The position numbers and the translations under genes were made by a program. Below are positions 22,855 to 34,716 of a DNA stretch of 64,000 nucleotides, in pieces. The stretch is from Porphyra umbilicalis (taxonomy: Eukaryota > Rhodophyta > Bangiophyceae > Bangiales > Bangiaceae). The stretch spans positions 124,001 to 188,000 of the forward strand of contig KV918786.1 in assembly GCA_002049455.2 (NCBI GenBank), in the 5' to 3' direction. Position 1 is the first letter of the stretch. Every line of letters begins with the position of its first letter. The notes beneath the pieces are model-generated. The model did no database searches. It was not told the DNA's origin and saw only the letters and a list, made by a program, of their open reading frames with translations.

Positions 22855-22917
22855 GCGTCTCGAACCCGCGACTTTCCGCATTGAAGTCTGGTACCTTGAC
22901 CACTAAGCCACGGGTCC
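22855..22917 (-). tRNA. tRNA-like sequence (tRNA pseudogene or SINE head)
   Basis: On the minus strand TGGCTTAGTGG fits the Pol III A box and GGTTCGAGACG nearly fits the B box, with tRNA-like spacing of about 37 bp. The D-arm region is tRNA-like, but the anticodon loop comes out two bases too long, the T stem has mismatches and the acceptor ends do not pair. I therefore read it as a degenerate tRNA or tRNA-derived SINE head. No anticodon can be assigned. Confidence 0.45.
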
Positions 22918-23109
22918 AATCGGCCTGCCAACAAAGCTAAATCTGGACAGTATATCTCTAGATTATTAGACAATCCGCCTTCGGGTGTGCCGGAACATAG
23001 CAGCCTCTATACTGCAAAAAGGATGAAAGAGAAAATGGAAAGGGAAACGCGAAGAAGTGACAACCCGGGGGGTGCCTGGGTCGGCCAGGGTCGGGTCGCG
23101 ACGGATCGC

Positions 23110-23217
23110 CAGAAAGCATGACGGAAAGGTGTTTCCTCCATGATTTTGACCCCCGCATGGGGAACGGTCTGCCATGACCGGAAATCATGGCAGAAACGTT
23201 CTCCAGGCAAGAAACAA
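23110..23217 (+). repeat. Dispersed ~105-bp repeat, second copy
   Basis: Second copy of the repeat at 20422-20526, same orientation. It lies about 150 bp upstream of the 160-bp satellite and is not part of it. Confidence 0.75.
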
Positions 23218-23364
23218 AATCATACAGGAAAGGTGCTTCCGTGACGGTTCTGACTTGGTGGGATAGTGCTGCGACCGAGTCCCCAAGGTGCCCCAGATTG
23301 GTCATTTGCAATGGGTGGTCAAACAGCACGTATCCGCAAGAGCGGCGTGCTCGCCCCCGGAGTC

Positions 23365-24815
23365 TGTGTGGACCCTGACGGTGAACGTCATTGAAGCTCC
23401 GCAGTCCTGATAGACGTGGTGGGGAAAAGCCGGTGGCGTGGCGCAGGTGGCGCAAGGCAGCAAAGTTCGGGCGATGTGGGGGGCTCAAGTGAATTGAAAC
23501 CCAATAATGAGATTCGGACAAGTATATCTGGATCCAGAGAGGGAGCGACCTTGAAAATGTACACTTCTGATCGACATCGAGCGAGCATGCCGGAGGTATG
23601 GCACAGGTGGCCCAATGCACCGAAGTTTGGGGGATATGTGGGGATGACGTGAATTAAGAACCAATAATCAGATTCAGACGAGTATTACTCGGCCCAGACG
23701 GTGAACGTCCGTGAAACTCTGCAGCTCTGATCGACATGGAGCGTGCATGCCGGCGGTATGGCGCAGTTTGGCCAAGTCAGCAAAGTTCGGGCGTTGAAGC
23801 GCGTCCATGTGACATGAAACCCAATATTTGGATTCAAACGAGTATTTCTGGGCCCAGACAGTGAACGTCCGTGAAACTCTGCAGCTCTGATCGACATGGA
23901 GTGGGCATGCAGGCGTTACGGCGCATGTGGCCCAAGTCAGCGAAGTTCAGGCGCCGCGGGGGGCTCAAGTGAATTGAAAACCAATAATCGGATTCAAACA
24001 AGTATTTCTGGGCCCAGACAGTGAACGTCCGTGAAACTCTGCAGCTCTGATCGACATGAAGCGGGCATGACGGCGGTATGGCGCAGGTTGGCTGTGTCAG
24101 CAAATTTCGGGTGCTGCGGGGGGCTCAAGTGAATTGAAACCAATCATTCGGATTCAAACGAGTATTTCTGGGCCCAGACGGTGAACGTCCGTGAAACTCT
24201 GCAGCTTTGATCGACTTGGAGCGGGGATGCCGGCAGTTTGGCGCATGTGGCCCAAGTCAGCAAAGTGCGGGCACTGCGGGGGGCTCGAGTGAATTGAAAC
24301 CCAATACTCGGATGCAAACAAGTATTTTTGGGCCCAGACAGTGAACGTCCGTGAAACTCTGCAGCTCCAATCGACTTGAAGTGGTCATGCTTGCGGCGTC
24401 GCGCAGCTTGACCAAGTCAGCAGAGTTCGGGCGTTGTGGCGCGTTCATGTGAAGTGAAACCAATTATTCGGATTCAAACGAGTATTTCTGGGCCCAGACG
24501 GTGAACGTCCGTGAAACTCTGCAGCTTTGATCGACATGGTGCGGGGATGCCGGCAGTTTGGCGCATGGGGCCCAAGTCAGCAAAGTTCGGGCGCTGCGGG
24601 GGGCTCAAATGAGTTGAAACCCAATATTCGGATTCGAACGAGTATTTCTGGGCCCAGACAGTGAACGTCCGTGAAACTCTGCAGCTTTGATCGCCTTGGT
24701 GCGGGGATGCCGGCAGTTTGGCGCATGTGGCCCAAGTCAGCAAAGTGCGGGCGCTGCGGGGGGCTCAAGTGACTAGAAACCCAATATTTGGATGCAAAGG
24801 AGTATCTTGGGTGTC
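23365..24815 (+). repeat. 160-bp tandem satellite, about nine units
   Basis: The landmark gtgaacgtcc recurs at 23701, 23861, 24021, 24181, 24341, 24501 and 24661, exactly 160 bp apart. A diverged unit has gtgaacgtc at 23381, and another is recognisable near 23541. Shared blocks include tttctgggcccagac, ctctgcagct and cccaagtcagcaaag. The period is not a multiple of three, so open frames crossing it are incidental. The oldest-looking units are on the left. The array ends where the 688-bp duplication begins. Confidence 0.95.
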
Positions 24816-24817
24816 GG

Positions 24818-25990
24818 TGAGCGGTGCAGTTAGTGATGAGTGTTGGTTTTTGGGCCATAACGTTGGCTGGGGAGGGGCGCTGCGGTGAAAACTTTGCATA
24901 ATTAGTGGGGACTCATACGGCAACGGGGAGGTGTGACGAGGTAGAAGGGAACTCCGTTTCCAGGCGTCGAGGGGGTGACTTCTGGTGCTTTTGGCGGTAC
25001 GACGAATATGGGCACGCCGACCATGCGGAACGTCGCTCATCTCGACGGAAGCGGGTAGGGAGCGTGGAGGAGGTCTGGAATGCATGTCGAGATTGAGTTC
25101 AGGGGGTGTTGGGACGAGGGGGGTGGGCTGGGGAAGGGGCGTTTCCATTTGGGGAGTGATGGAGTTCGTACTGAAAGTCGGTTAGGGAAAGCTACGGCGG
25201 TTAGGGCGGGAAGTTCCAAGATTGAGACTGGGGTGCGGCGACGGGCATAACTCTGCGCAAAAGTGCGGAAGAGGGCACTACTCTGCAGACCTATTGTAGA
25301 GGTGAGGAAGAAGAGCACAGTGTGGCAGATGTACGGCTTCGTGGAATTCGGGGGGACCCGGGGTGTCATAGCGTCGAACGGTGGTTTTGCGGGCGTATCT
25401 CTGGACGTCGGTGGCACCGGCGCGCAAGACTGTACATGCCTGGGCTTCATAGACAGGCCAGGAGGATGGGGTGTCAAAGACTTGTGGTGCATACCTAGGA
25501 GGGGGTGAGGGGTGCAGTTAGTGATGAGTGTTGGTTTTTGGGCCATAAAGTTTGCTGGGGAGAGGCGCTAGAGCGGAAACTTTTGCAGGTTTAGTGGGGA
25601 TCCATAGGTCAACGGGGAGGTGTGACGAGGTAGAAGGGAGCTCCGTTTACAGGCGTCGATGGGGTGACTTCTGGTGCTTCTGGCGGTACGACGAATATGG
25701 GCACGCCGACCATGCGGAACGTCGCGGATCTTGACGGAAGCGGGTTGAAGGCGTGGAGGAGGTCCAGAATGCATGTCGAGTATGAGCTCGAGGGTTGTTG
25801 GGACGAGGGGAGGTGGGATGGGGAAAGGGCATTTTCATTCGGGGATTGATGGAGTTGGTACTGAACGTCGGTTGTGGAAAGTTAGGGGGGTTAGGGCGGG
25901 AATTTCTAAGATTGACACTGGGGGTGCGGCGACGGGCATATCTCTTGCGCAAGATGTCGAAAGGGGGAGAAACTCTTCAAACCCAGTACA
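24818..25990 (+). repeat. 688-bp unit in direct tandem, second copy partial
   Basis: The sequence from gtgcagttagtgatgagtgt (near 24824) recurs near 25512, an offset of 688 bp. Similarity continues through ggtgtgacgaggtagaaggg and ggtgcggcgacgggcata until about 25985, where the second copy stops. The two copies are roughly 85-90% identical. It directly abuts the 160-bp satellite. Confidence 0.9.
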
Positions 25991-27440
25991 GAGGTGTGGC
26001 ACAAAAACAAGTAAATGGAAAAGAGGCTGCGTACCGGGGGACTGGGGGGGACAGTGCGGCCGCCGCCCGCGGGTTCCAAGGCCGGCCTGCTGCCGCGTGA
26101 CGCAAACGTGGCGCGGGGGGGGGGGCGCCGAACCGCGGACCCACGCAGTATGCGCGCGGCGGCGCTGCGCCCGTCGTGGCAGAGTCGTGCACCATGGTGA
26201 GTAGCTTCGGCGGTGGTGGTAGATGCGGCGGCGGCCCACGCCGCTTGGGCTGCCGCCGCTGCCCACGGTAATGAACCTTCCCGCGCCGGCCCGCCGACGG
26301 CGGGGCGGCCATTCTTCATGCTCCCCCCCACCTCCCCCGTCATGTCGGCCACTGACAGCACGAGTGCAGAACTCTTGGTACCAATACCACATCTCACACG
26401 CAAGACCCATAACCCGCGCTGAGAAAGGAAGTGGGAGACGTACTGGTTGAAAGAACTCAAAGTCCTTCCGCCAAGGAAGCATCAGGTGTTTTTAGGCCCG
26501 AACCAGGCTGCTCCGTGAGAATCGTAGGCGCTCGATGGTTGGCTGCCTCTAAACGAGGCTCCTAGTGCATCGTGCAGTCCCATGAAGAGGCGCTCGTTGT
26601 TCGAGGCAGCCCCCGTAAAAGGTGCCAAGATTGTGCAAGCCCCAAGCAGGCGCTCGAACCCCTACCTCCATGAAGAGATGAAGGGCATGGGGGCGTGCTG
26701 CCCGTCGCGCCCGGGTCAGCACACGCAGCGCTACCCATATTCGTGGCGCGTGGTATGTGATGCCGACGAGGACGTCCATACCGACAGCGCCAGTGTTCTT
26801 CGTCAGCACTCGTCGATGGACCTTCCCCTTCTTCCTTTCTGCTAGCATTCTCCCCGCATCCCTCGCTGTCCTCTCGAAGGCGCTCGACCCCCTCTTCGCG
26901 TGTGCGGACCTCCCCAAAAGTCCTTCCTGCACTGACAACCGCCATTGTTCCCTTGCGTGCCATGCCGCCGCCCGCGCTCTGGCACACATCGCGCCCTTCG
27001 CGGCGTCTGGGCCGCGTCAGCGCGCATCGCCACGCTCTGTGCGCAGCACTAGTGTCTCCCCGGCATCGCGGGGGAGCGGTCGCAGCCGTCTGCCTGTACT
27101 GATGGTCGGGCCCGAACGACCCTTGAAGAGAAAAAATAAAGGATCTGCGCTGGTCAGAGGGACATTTGGGGCCGAATTGCACCGGTGGGGCCAGAGAGAC
27201 GGAGTACAAATTCGAAACGAGAGAGTTGCGGATGTGTAAAGGGGTGCTACATGACTACTGCCCTGTCTTCAGACATGTTAAGTGACTTCAATGTGATTTA
27301 AATCAAGCTGATTTTATTTATTAAATCAATAGAAATCGAGCCCTGTATGATTTAGATCCCTTGACCTCTTTCATAAAGCCCCCCTTCTGTACTTGACACA
27401 TTGAATATGGAGGTGCCAAACGGGTGCTACATTAGTTTAG
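25991..27440. other. Intergenic DNA, no gene recognised
   Basis: GC-rich to about 26330, then mixed. Opposite-strand frames of 150-215 codons overlap each other around 26550-27240 without recognisable motifs. From about 27290 the sequence is AT-rich. Confidence 0.4.
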
Positions 27441-27800
27441 GCGACGCCAAGTGTGGCGCTTTACTTTAGAAATCTCATTTTTTTTTGTGCAGTGCCGAAC
27501 CGAGCTAGAGGCATTCAAAGGCCGAGGCCTCCAGGGCCGCTTGGTTCAGAAGTAGCCTACCAATCCATGCGGACTGCCCCTGAGAGAGCGCTTTCGTGCA
27601 AGGCTCTCCGTCCAGGTCGAACGTACCTGACATTTGTTCTTGGACAGATACAAGCGCTACGTGACAAGGAGAGAAGCATGAGGATCGCAGGGAGCACCAT
27701 CAGAAAGAGCACGTCAAAGAGCATGAGGTGTTTGTCTCATCTTGCAAACTCGTCAAGCCTCATATGATGAGAATTCTAAAATAAAGCGCCACAAGTGCGC
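27441..27800. mobile_element. ~360-bp inverted-repeat element
   Basis: The left end (aagtgtggcgctttactt, then tagaaatctcat) is mirrored at the right end (atgagaattcta, then aaataaagcgccacaagtg). The terminal repeat is about 32 bp with a few mismatches. No coding capacity. The ttagaaatctcat core also occurs in the element at 45003-45290. Confidence 0.6.
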
Positions 27801-28436
27801 TTCGTCGTGATGGCCTTGTTCTCCGTTTCCATCCGGCAACATCTTCACAGCTCTGGGAAATTCTCCGGTGTCAGAGAATGGCACCATTCTGCCACCCGGA
27901 GCATACAGTGCCACGCCGGGCCTCTTCTCCATGTCCGTCCCTTTCAGGCGTGCTTAAAGTCAGGTGCCCAGAGTTCAATCTTGCCAGACGTGCGGTTCGA
28001 GATACGGCTCCGCAGTTTGCTCAGGCGCTGTCCATATCTCTCGTGCTTGTTCCTTGATTGAGGCCATCAGACCCGATCTTGCGTCTTCTCGTTGCACTCT
28101 CGGTTGTCTTTAGCTTCGACAGGTACCCAAAATCGGCCCTGAGGAGACCTTGATTCCACTTACCTGCTACTTAAAGTATTTGATTCGAGTATAAATCATC
28201 AGTCCTGATAAAAATCGCGGGAAGTGGTGATTAAATTGATAAAATCGCCAGATACGTTTTAAAATTGAGGGGTGATGTAAATCACAAAAAAAATCGGGCC
28301 CACTTTTAATTTAATCACAACTCGGCCTGTCTTGCCCTATGCCCAGACTCCCGCGCCTGACGAACTTGACTGAACATCTGCGAACCTGAGCTTGCCCCCC
28401 GCCGCGGCGCACGCCCCGAGGGACCGGTTGCGCGCC
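27801..28436. other. AT-rich intergenic stretch
   Basis: The part from about 28150 to 28320 is markedly AT-rich, unlike the surroundings, with repeated short motifs such as ttaaattgataaaatc. No gene is recognised. Confidence 0.4.
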
Positions 28437-30845
28437 CAGCGCAGTGCACCTCGTTGCTGGATCCACCACGAGCCCGGTTCTGGCTCAAATTGCTCGTAAA
28501 CGCTCGTTGAAAACGGGCTCCTGCTCGCACGCTGGGAGTGTTTTCTCGTATCCCGTCCAAAAAACTCGTTGTGGCGTGCTGGCGACGAGATTAGGGCGTG
28601 ATTAAGAGCTCTATGAAGTCCGCTCAAGTTCTTACAAGTACGACTTGATACACTAAACGGGTGCGGTGCTCAGTACCGGATCAGTGCCGAGTAGGGCAAG
28701 AAATACGTAGAAGGACACCATCGTGCAGCCCACGAGCAGAGGATGGTTGCGCCCACTCCGGGGCAAGGGGGAGGTTGCTGGCTGTGGCAGCAACTGCCAC
28801 CGCACCAGTGCCGGCGACGGCGGTGGTGGTGCCGGTGCGACGGCGGCGGCGGGCCCTCACAGCCGCCCTAAGGGAGCCGCTGCAGCCACCAGCCACGGCG
28901 ATGGTGGCCATGTTGGTACGGTGGGGGGGCGACGATTGGGGCCATCGGGGAGGTCAACCAGCGGAAGGGCCGGTGGAGCACGTGGCGGGGCGGGGCAGTG
29001 CCAGCGGGGGGGGGGGGGGGGGGGGGGCGTTGGTGGAGGTGGCGGGGATGCGGCCGCCACGCAGGCGGCTCGGTCGCCGCAGCGGCGGTGGTCATCGCAG
29101 CGGGATGGGCGGTGGGGCAGGTGGCGGGGCGGGGCAGAGCCAGCGGGGGGGCATGGCGGGGGTGGCGGCAGCGCGGCCGCCACGCGGGGCGGGGCCATGG
29201 CGGAGGTGGCGGGGGCGCGGCCGCCACGCGGGCGGCTCGGTCGCCGCAGCGGCGGCGGCTGTCGCAGCGGGAGGTAGCCGCCGCTGCCGTAGCCGCCACT
29301 GGCGCAAGCACAGGCCGGCGGCGGGGAAGCACGGTAACAAAGGTGGAGTATGGCAACAGCTGTGGGCAACCGGCACAGAGTCGGCAGAGCGACGCGGATA
29401 TCGTGCCGCAAGCCCCGCAACCCCCTTCACACCTAGTTAAGACCCCCCTGAGCGGCTCTTTTGGATCATGGCCATCTCATTGGGTCAGATTTCAAATGGA
29501 GAAGTTCTATTGGCTGCAAAGACGGCTGTCGGCCAAAGCCGATCATACAGCTCTTTCTCTGGCGGAATAGCTGTCGGAACCAATGAACGTGCGACACAAG
29601 AACGAGAGACATTCGCGGCCTGAAACCCGCTTCTGATTGTTCCACCTGAAGGACCAATGAGAGCGCAACAAACGAACAAGGCACTTCTGTTGCACGAAGT
29701 GACTGCTGAATGATCTTGATCGTAATCACACGGTCAGTGCTCGTGGGGAGTGGTTGGCATCACTGTCGTTTTCTGACCAAGATAGTATCGGTTGCATGGG
29801 GACTCTTCACACTGTTCGAACCGGCTCTGAGTGGGGATCACAGCCGTGTTCTCAGACGCAGGGGAACATGTGTTCTCGTCAAACGCCCCACGGGTAATTG
29901 ACAACGTGCACAAGTGGCTCAGAGCACTCTTACTGTCCTCTGCCACCGGACAACCTGGCTCATGAGCACCGCCGCTGCACCAGAATGTTGGGCCAACCAG
30001 GTATCACGTCCTTGCAGGTGTGTACGAGGAGGGGGTGGTGGGAGGGCGACCATGCGGTGGCAGACATGACGAAGGACCCCGAATGCGGCGATCTTGCAAC
30101 AGGTCGGCGTGCCGGCGAGCAAGACGACTTCGCAAATTGTCACTTCCACCTCGAGTGGCCGTGACAGCCTCCCAGGCGCGCACAGGATTCGCAGGGCTTG
30201 GATACAATTTGTGTAAAGATGCTGCAGCTTTCAAATCCAAAAGAGCCTTCTTAAGTAGGCGTGCCCCGGGGTGGGGGGCGTCGGAACCCGCTTTCTCCGC
30301 ACAGTTCTTTGGCAATTGTCACAGAACTTGGTGGGAAGTGAGTTCACAATACCGAGACCATTCCCTTTCGCCGTCCACGGAGGGACAGTTGCCGCTCCGG
30401 TGGTTGGCAATAAATACCGTCAAGTCGAGAGAAGGGGGAGCTAAGTGTGAGAACCCGGTACTCGTGCAGCACCTCGACACCCGTGCTCGACTTAATGCAC
30501 GCGCCTCGACAACGGTGTCCTAATGCAAGCGTGCAGAAATCGCAGAAACACCTCGTTCAGAGAACGGGAGAGCTCGCACGCGCTTGTTGAGCATCTGCGT
30601 ACGTTTGCATACGGGCATTCACACTATGGCCCTGTACATCATAGGAGGCGCTTCCAGAGACGCTTCTGATGCATCCAAAAAGTCGGTGTAAAATGCTCGA
30701 CTGCAAAAGTATGCAAGTGAAAACATGGTTTGCACGAGAAAAACGCTCCACAGAGGCGTTTACGAGGGGTCGTGCAAGTTCTGAACGAGCAATTTGAGCC
30801 AGAACCGGGCTCGTGGTGGATCCAGCAACGAGGTGCACTGCGCAG
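28437..30845. repeat. Inverted repeat pair bounding 2.4 kb
   Basis: About 57 bp at 28437-28495 (from gcagtgcacctcgttgctgg to caaattgctcg) is present in inverted orientation, almost unchanged, at 30784-30845. Weaker similarity continues inward (ctcgtaaacgc). The enclosed 2.3 kb has no recognised gene. These could be the terminal repeats of a transposon or two oppositely inserted repeat copies; I see no clear target duplication. Confidence 0.6.
28960..29280 (+). repeat. GC-rich minisatellite with a 22-base G run
   Basis: The block cggccgccacgcaggcggct at 29051 recurs near 29218, about 167 bp on, followed by the same gtcgccgcagcggcgg. cacgtggcggggcggggc near 28979 also has a near-copy further on. 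A pure G run occupies 29006-29027. Open frames here reflect composition. Confidence 0.6.
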
Positions 30846-31562
30846 GCGGCGGCCACGCGCGCCGCCGCGTGCTTGCCGCGTCCGCGTCACCGCGACCGAC
30901 GGGGGCGGGTGGCACGTGGCGCCGGGGGCGGCGACGCGCCGGCGGCCACGACCGCCGCGGGGGCGGCCGCGGCGGCCGACCCGACGGCGGCGGGGGGAAT
31001 GGCTTGGAGCGCGGGCCGCGGACCGCGCGACCGACCGGGCCGGTGGCGACCGCAGACGCTCCCCGGCCCTGCGACGCGTCGCCCCGTGACGAAGCATGAC
31101 GGCGGGGCACGCGCCCGCGCCCGTGCCGCGCGTCCCGCCAGCGTGGCCACGCCCAGAGTGTCAGGCGTGGCGCGCGTTTCGCACTCGACTGCACGGCATG
31201 CTGCATCCACCTTTCCATCTTCCAAACGGACTTGATCTATGCCAACCGGTGCTTCCCCACATCGAGTTGCTTGCGGACAAGTACCATCCCGCACCGCTCC
31301 ACGCTGGTCGTGCCACCGCGTCTCGGTCGCACCCGCGGCGGCCGCGCGGCGGCGCGGCTGCACGGCCTTGACCTTGCCCGTCGCGCCGCCCCCCCCCCCC
31401 CACCGCCCACGACGGCCGCCGCCACCGCCGCCACCACGCCGCTCCTCCACCGCTGGCGTGCCCCCACCCCTCCCCCCCCCGCGCCCCCCCACGTCGCACT
31501 TGCCCCTTTTGCCGGCACCCCCCTGTCGGCCCCCTGCGTCTCCCCCGCCCCCCCCCCCAAGC
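30846..31562. other. GC-rich region upstream of uvrC
   Basis: No separate gene is seen. The uvrC frame stays open upstream to 31239 but is Pro/Arg-rich and lacks family sequence, so it is probably leader. Confidence 0.4.
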
Positions 31563-31802
31563 ATGACCCCCACGCCGGGGGCGGCCGCCGGCCGCCCCCC
31601 CGCCGCCGCGCCCATCGCCTTTGCCGCCGCCGCCGCCGCGACGCGGCTCGTGCGGGCGGCCGGCGTGCCGCCGGGCGGCGCCTTGCAGACGGCCGCCGCG
31701 GCGGCGGTCGCGACCGCCCGCCGCCGTTGCCCGGCGGCGGCGGCGGCGGCGGCGGCGTGGCGCATGGACGCTGGCGCGGCGGCGGGCGGGCCACCGCGCC
31801 AG

Positions 31803-31833
<31 letters not shown>

Positions 31834-34380
31834 CGCAGCGGCGCCGCGCGCGGCCGGCGGCCGCGGCGACGGGCGTGGCGGCGGCCGCCGCCGACGCGGC
31901 GTTGCCGACGCGGGCGGCGACCGCCCGCCGGTCCTCCGCCGCGGCGGCGGGTGCGGGTGCGGGGGTGGCGCCCTCCTGGGGCGCCCCCCTCGACGCCCTC
32001 CGCGCGTCGGTGCTCGGCGCCCCCCCCGAGGCGGGCGTGTACCTCTTTCGCGACGCCGACGATGCGCTCTTGTACGTCGGCAAGAGCAAGGTCCTCGTCC
32101 ACCGCGTGCGGTCCTACTTTGGGGACTTGACCCCGCCGGCAGCCGCCACCGCGGCGCCGCCGGCGCACCTCCCCCCCGCGTCGGGCCTCTCCCCCCGCAT
32201 CCGCGCCATGGTCACCCGCGCGCGCGCCGTCGAGTACGTCCTCACGGGCACGGCGTCGGCGGCGCTCGCGCTCGAAGCGACGCTCGTGCGGTCGCACATG
32301 CCCCCCTACAACGTGTTGCTCAAAGACGACCGGCGGTACCCGTACGTGACGGTCACCTGGTCCGAACCGTACCCGCGCATCCTCCTCACCCGCGCGCGGC
32401 GGCGGGTCCGCCCCGCGCCGGCACCGCCGCGGCGCGGCGCGGCGGCCGCGCCGGTGCCGCCCCCCGCCGGTGCCGCCCCCCACCGCCGCCGCGACCGCGT
32501 GTATGGGCCGTTTATGGACGCGGGCGCCCTTCGCACCGTCCTCGACGCGGTGCGCCGCGCGTTTCCGCTGCGGCAGCGGCCGACGCCGCTGCACTCGACG
32601 CGGCCGTGCATTAACTATGACATTGGGCGGTGTCCGGGGGTGTGCCAGGAGCTCGTCACCCCCGCCGCCTATGCGGCGACGGTCGGTCAAGCGGAAATGG
32701 TGTTGCAGGGGCGCACCGCAGAGCTCCTCACCGCGTTGGAGGTCGACATGTGGGCGGCGGCGGCGTCGGAGCGCTACGCCGACGCGGCGGCGCTGCGCGA
32801 CCGCGCCCGCACCGTGCGGTCGGCGGCGGCGGCGACAGATGTGGGGCGGCTGCTCGCCGACGCGTCGGCGGCGGCCACGTGGGCGGCCGTGGAGGGGGGG
32901 GTGGGGGGGTCAACCCCCGCCCCGGGGGGGGTGCGGCCGCCGCCGACGGCGCCGCCGACGAGGACGAGGCCGACGTGACGTCGCGGGATGTGGCGGCGGT
33001 GGCGGTGGCGCCGCCGCATTCGGCGGCGGCGGGGCTGGCGTCGGTGCTCCTGTTTCAGGTGCGCGCGGGGCAGGTCGTCAACCGGTTTGCGTTTTCGGTG
33101 CAGGCGGGCATGCGGGAGGGGGGGAGGGGGGAGGGGGGGACGGCGCCGAGGAGGCCACTGCCGCCGCAGCGGCGGGCGACCCCGCGGCGGGCGACCCCGT
33201 GCCGCCGCCGCCCGCGCGCGGCGGCGGCGCCGCGCTGCCCCCCGCCCACCGCGTGACGGCGGCGCAGGTGATCCGCGCCGGCACGGCGACGGCAACGGCC
33301 ACGGCGGACCCCTCGGCCGAGGGGGCGGCGCTGCAGGCGGCCCTCGAGCAGCACTATGCGCAGCCCGACTTGGGCGCCGCGGAGCTCCCCGACGAGCTCC
33401 TCACCGCCCTGCCGCTGCCCGACGGCCCCGCCCTCGCGTCCTTCCTGTCGGACAAGGCCGGCCGGTCCGTGCGCGTCGGCCTTGCCAAGCGGTCGGCGGG
33501 GGCGCTGGCGGGCCTCGCCACCCGCAACGCGGCGATGGAGGTGCAGTTTGCGGCGCGGCGGCACGCCGACGCGGACGCGGCGCTCGTCGACTTGGCCGCG
33601 CTGCTCGCGGGCGCCGGCCCCGACGGGGCCGACGCGGCGTCGTCGCACCCACCGCCAGTCGGGCGCCTCGAAGCGTACGACGTGTCCCACACGGCGGGCG
33701 CCGCCGCCGTGGCGTCGCGGGTGGTGTTTATCGACGGCGTGCCCGTGCCGTCGCTCTACCGCCGGTACCACCTGCGGGCGGCGGGGTCGTCCGCGCTCGG
33801 GTCGCCCAACGACTTTGCGTCGCTGGCCGAGGCGCTCGCCCGCCGCTTTTGCCGCTCCACGGGGGGGGACACGTGGCCCGACGTGGTGCTCATTGACGGG
33901 GGGAAGGGGCAGCTGTCGGCGGCCGTCGCCGCGCTCGCCGCGCTCGGCATTGACGTGGGGGGGGGCGGCGCTCCCCCGCCGTTTCGGGTGCTCTCCCTCG
34001 CCAAGCGGGTGGAGGAGGTTTTTGTGCCGGGCCGGGCCGAGCCCGTCGCCGTCGGCGCGCCGCCGCCACCGGCAGACGGCGGACGCGCCGTCACGGCGGC
34101 GACGCCCACCCCCGCCGTGCTCCTCCTGATGCGCCTGCGCGACGAGGCGCACCGGCACGCGGTGCGGGGCCACCGGGCGCTGCGTGGCCGCGACGCGACC
34201 GCGTCGGCGCTCGCCGGCGTGCCGGGCGTCGGCCGCGCCAAGCGGTCGGCGCTGCTCGCGCACTTTTCGGGCTCGGCCGAGGCGGTCGCCGCCGCCACCG
34301 AGGCGCAGCTGCGGGAGGTGGCGGGGGTGGGGCCGGCGCTCGCCAAGAGCATCCACACCCACTTTCATCCGGCCGAGTGA
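31563..34380 (+). CDS. uvrC: UvrC, excinuclease ABC subunit C
   Basis: In bacteria UvrC makes both incisions around a DNA lesion marked by UvrA-UvrB. All its modules are here. The GIY-YIG nuclease begins near residue 148, with GVYLF (158-162) and LYVGKSKVLVHRVRSYF (from 170). INYDIGRCPGVC matches the family's Cys motif, and an Arg/Ala-rich UvrB-binding helix follows. The C-terminal RNase H-like nuclease has LEAYDVSHTAG, DVVLIDGGKGQL and LRDEAHRHAVRGHR. The last ~60 residues are a helix-hairpin-helix pair (LAGVPGVGRAKR, VAGVGPALAKS). The first ~140 residues are Ala/Pro/Arg-rich, lack acidic residues early on and could be an organelle transit peptide; that and the Met at 31563 decide my start. 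Frame changes are needed near 32895-32935 and 33115-33140, both in G runs. No uvrA or uvrB lies in the window. Plastid or mitochondrial repair is the likely role, by inference. Confidence 0.92.
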
Positions 34381-34716
34381 GGGAAGCGGGGGCAGGGTTC
34401 GGCGGGCCAAGGGCGAGCCTGGTGGACCAAGCACGAATGGGGGAACAGGACGGGAGGCCCACGTCCGAGGTGGCGGCAACACCCAAACGGCCTCGGACGG
34501 TGGGCCCGCCGGCTTTGTTGGGGGGGAGGCTTGAAGGACAGGCACCTGCCCTCCGCGCACCACAAAATACATACCAAACGAGCGCACGACACCCACGGCA
34601 CCCAAGACAAAGCGAGGCATCACGCACATGGGTCGACTCCCATGGAAACAAAGCAAGGCATCTCGCACGCGCGGCGACTTCCACGGACGCCCCATCCCCC
34701 CACCGCTGTCAAAACG
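34381..34716. other. Intergenic region between convergent genes
   Basis: Separates the 3' ends of uvrC (+) and the HVA22/REEP gene (-). A near-repeat of acgcacatgggtcgactccca occurs near 34620 and 34670. No gene is seen. Confidence 0.5.

Noticed and set aside
22855-22917. Functional tRNA gene
   Set aside because: Anticodon loop length, T-stem pairing and acceptor ends do not fit.
23365-24815. Protein-coding repeat on the minus strand
   Set aside because: The 160-bp period is not a multiple of three, so frames shift at each unit; open frames of 70-90 codons are incidental.
30887-32089. 400-codon frame on the minus strand
   Set aside because: It overlaps the conserved GIY-YIG coding region of UvrC on the other strand and is low-complexity.
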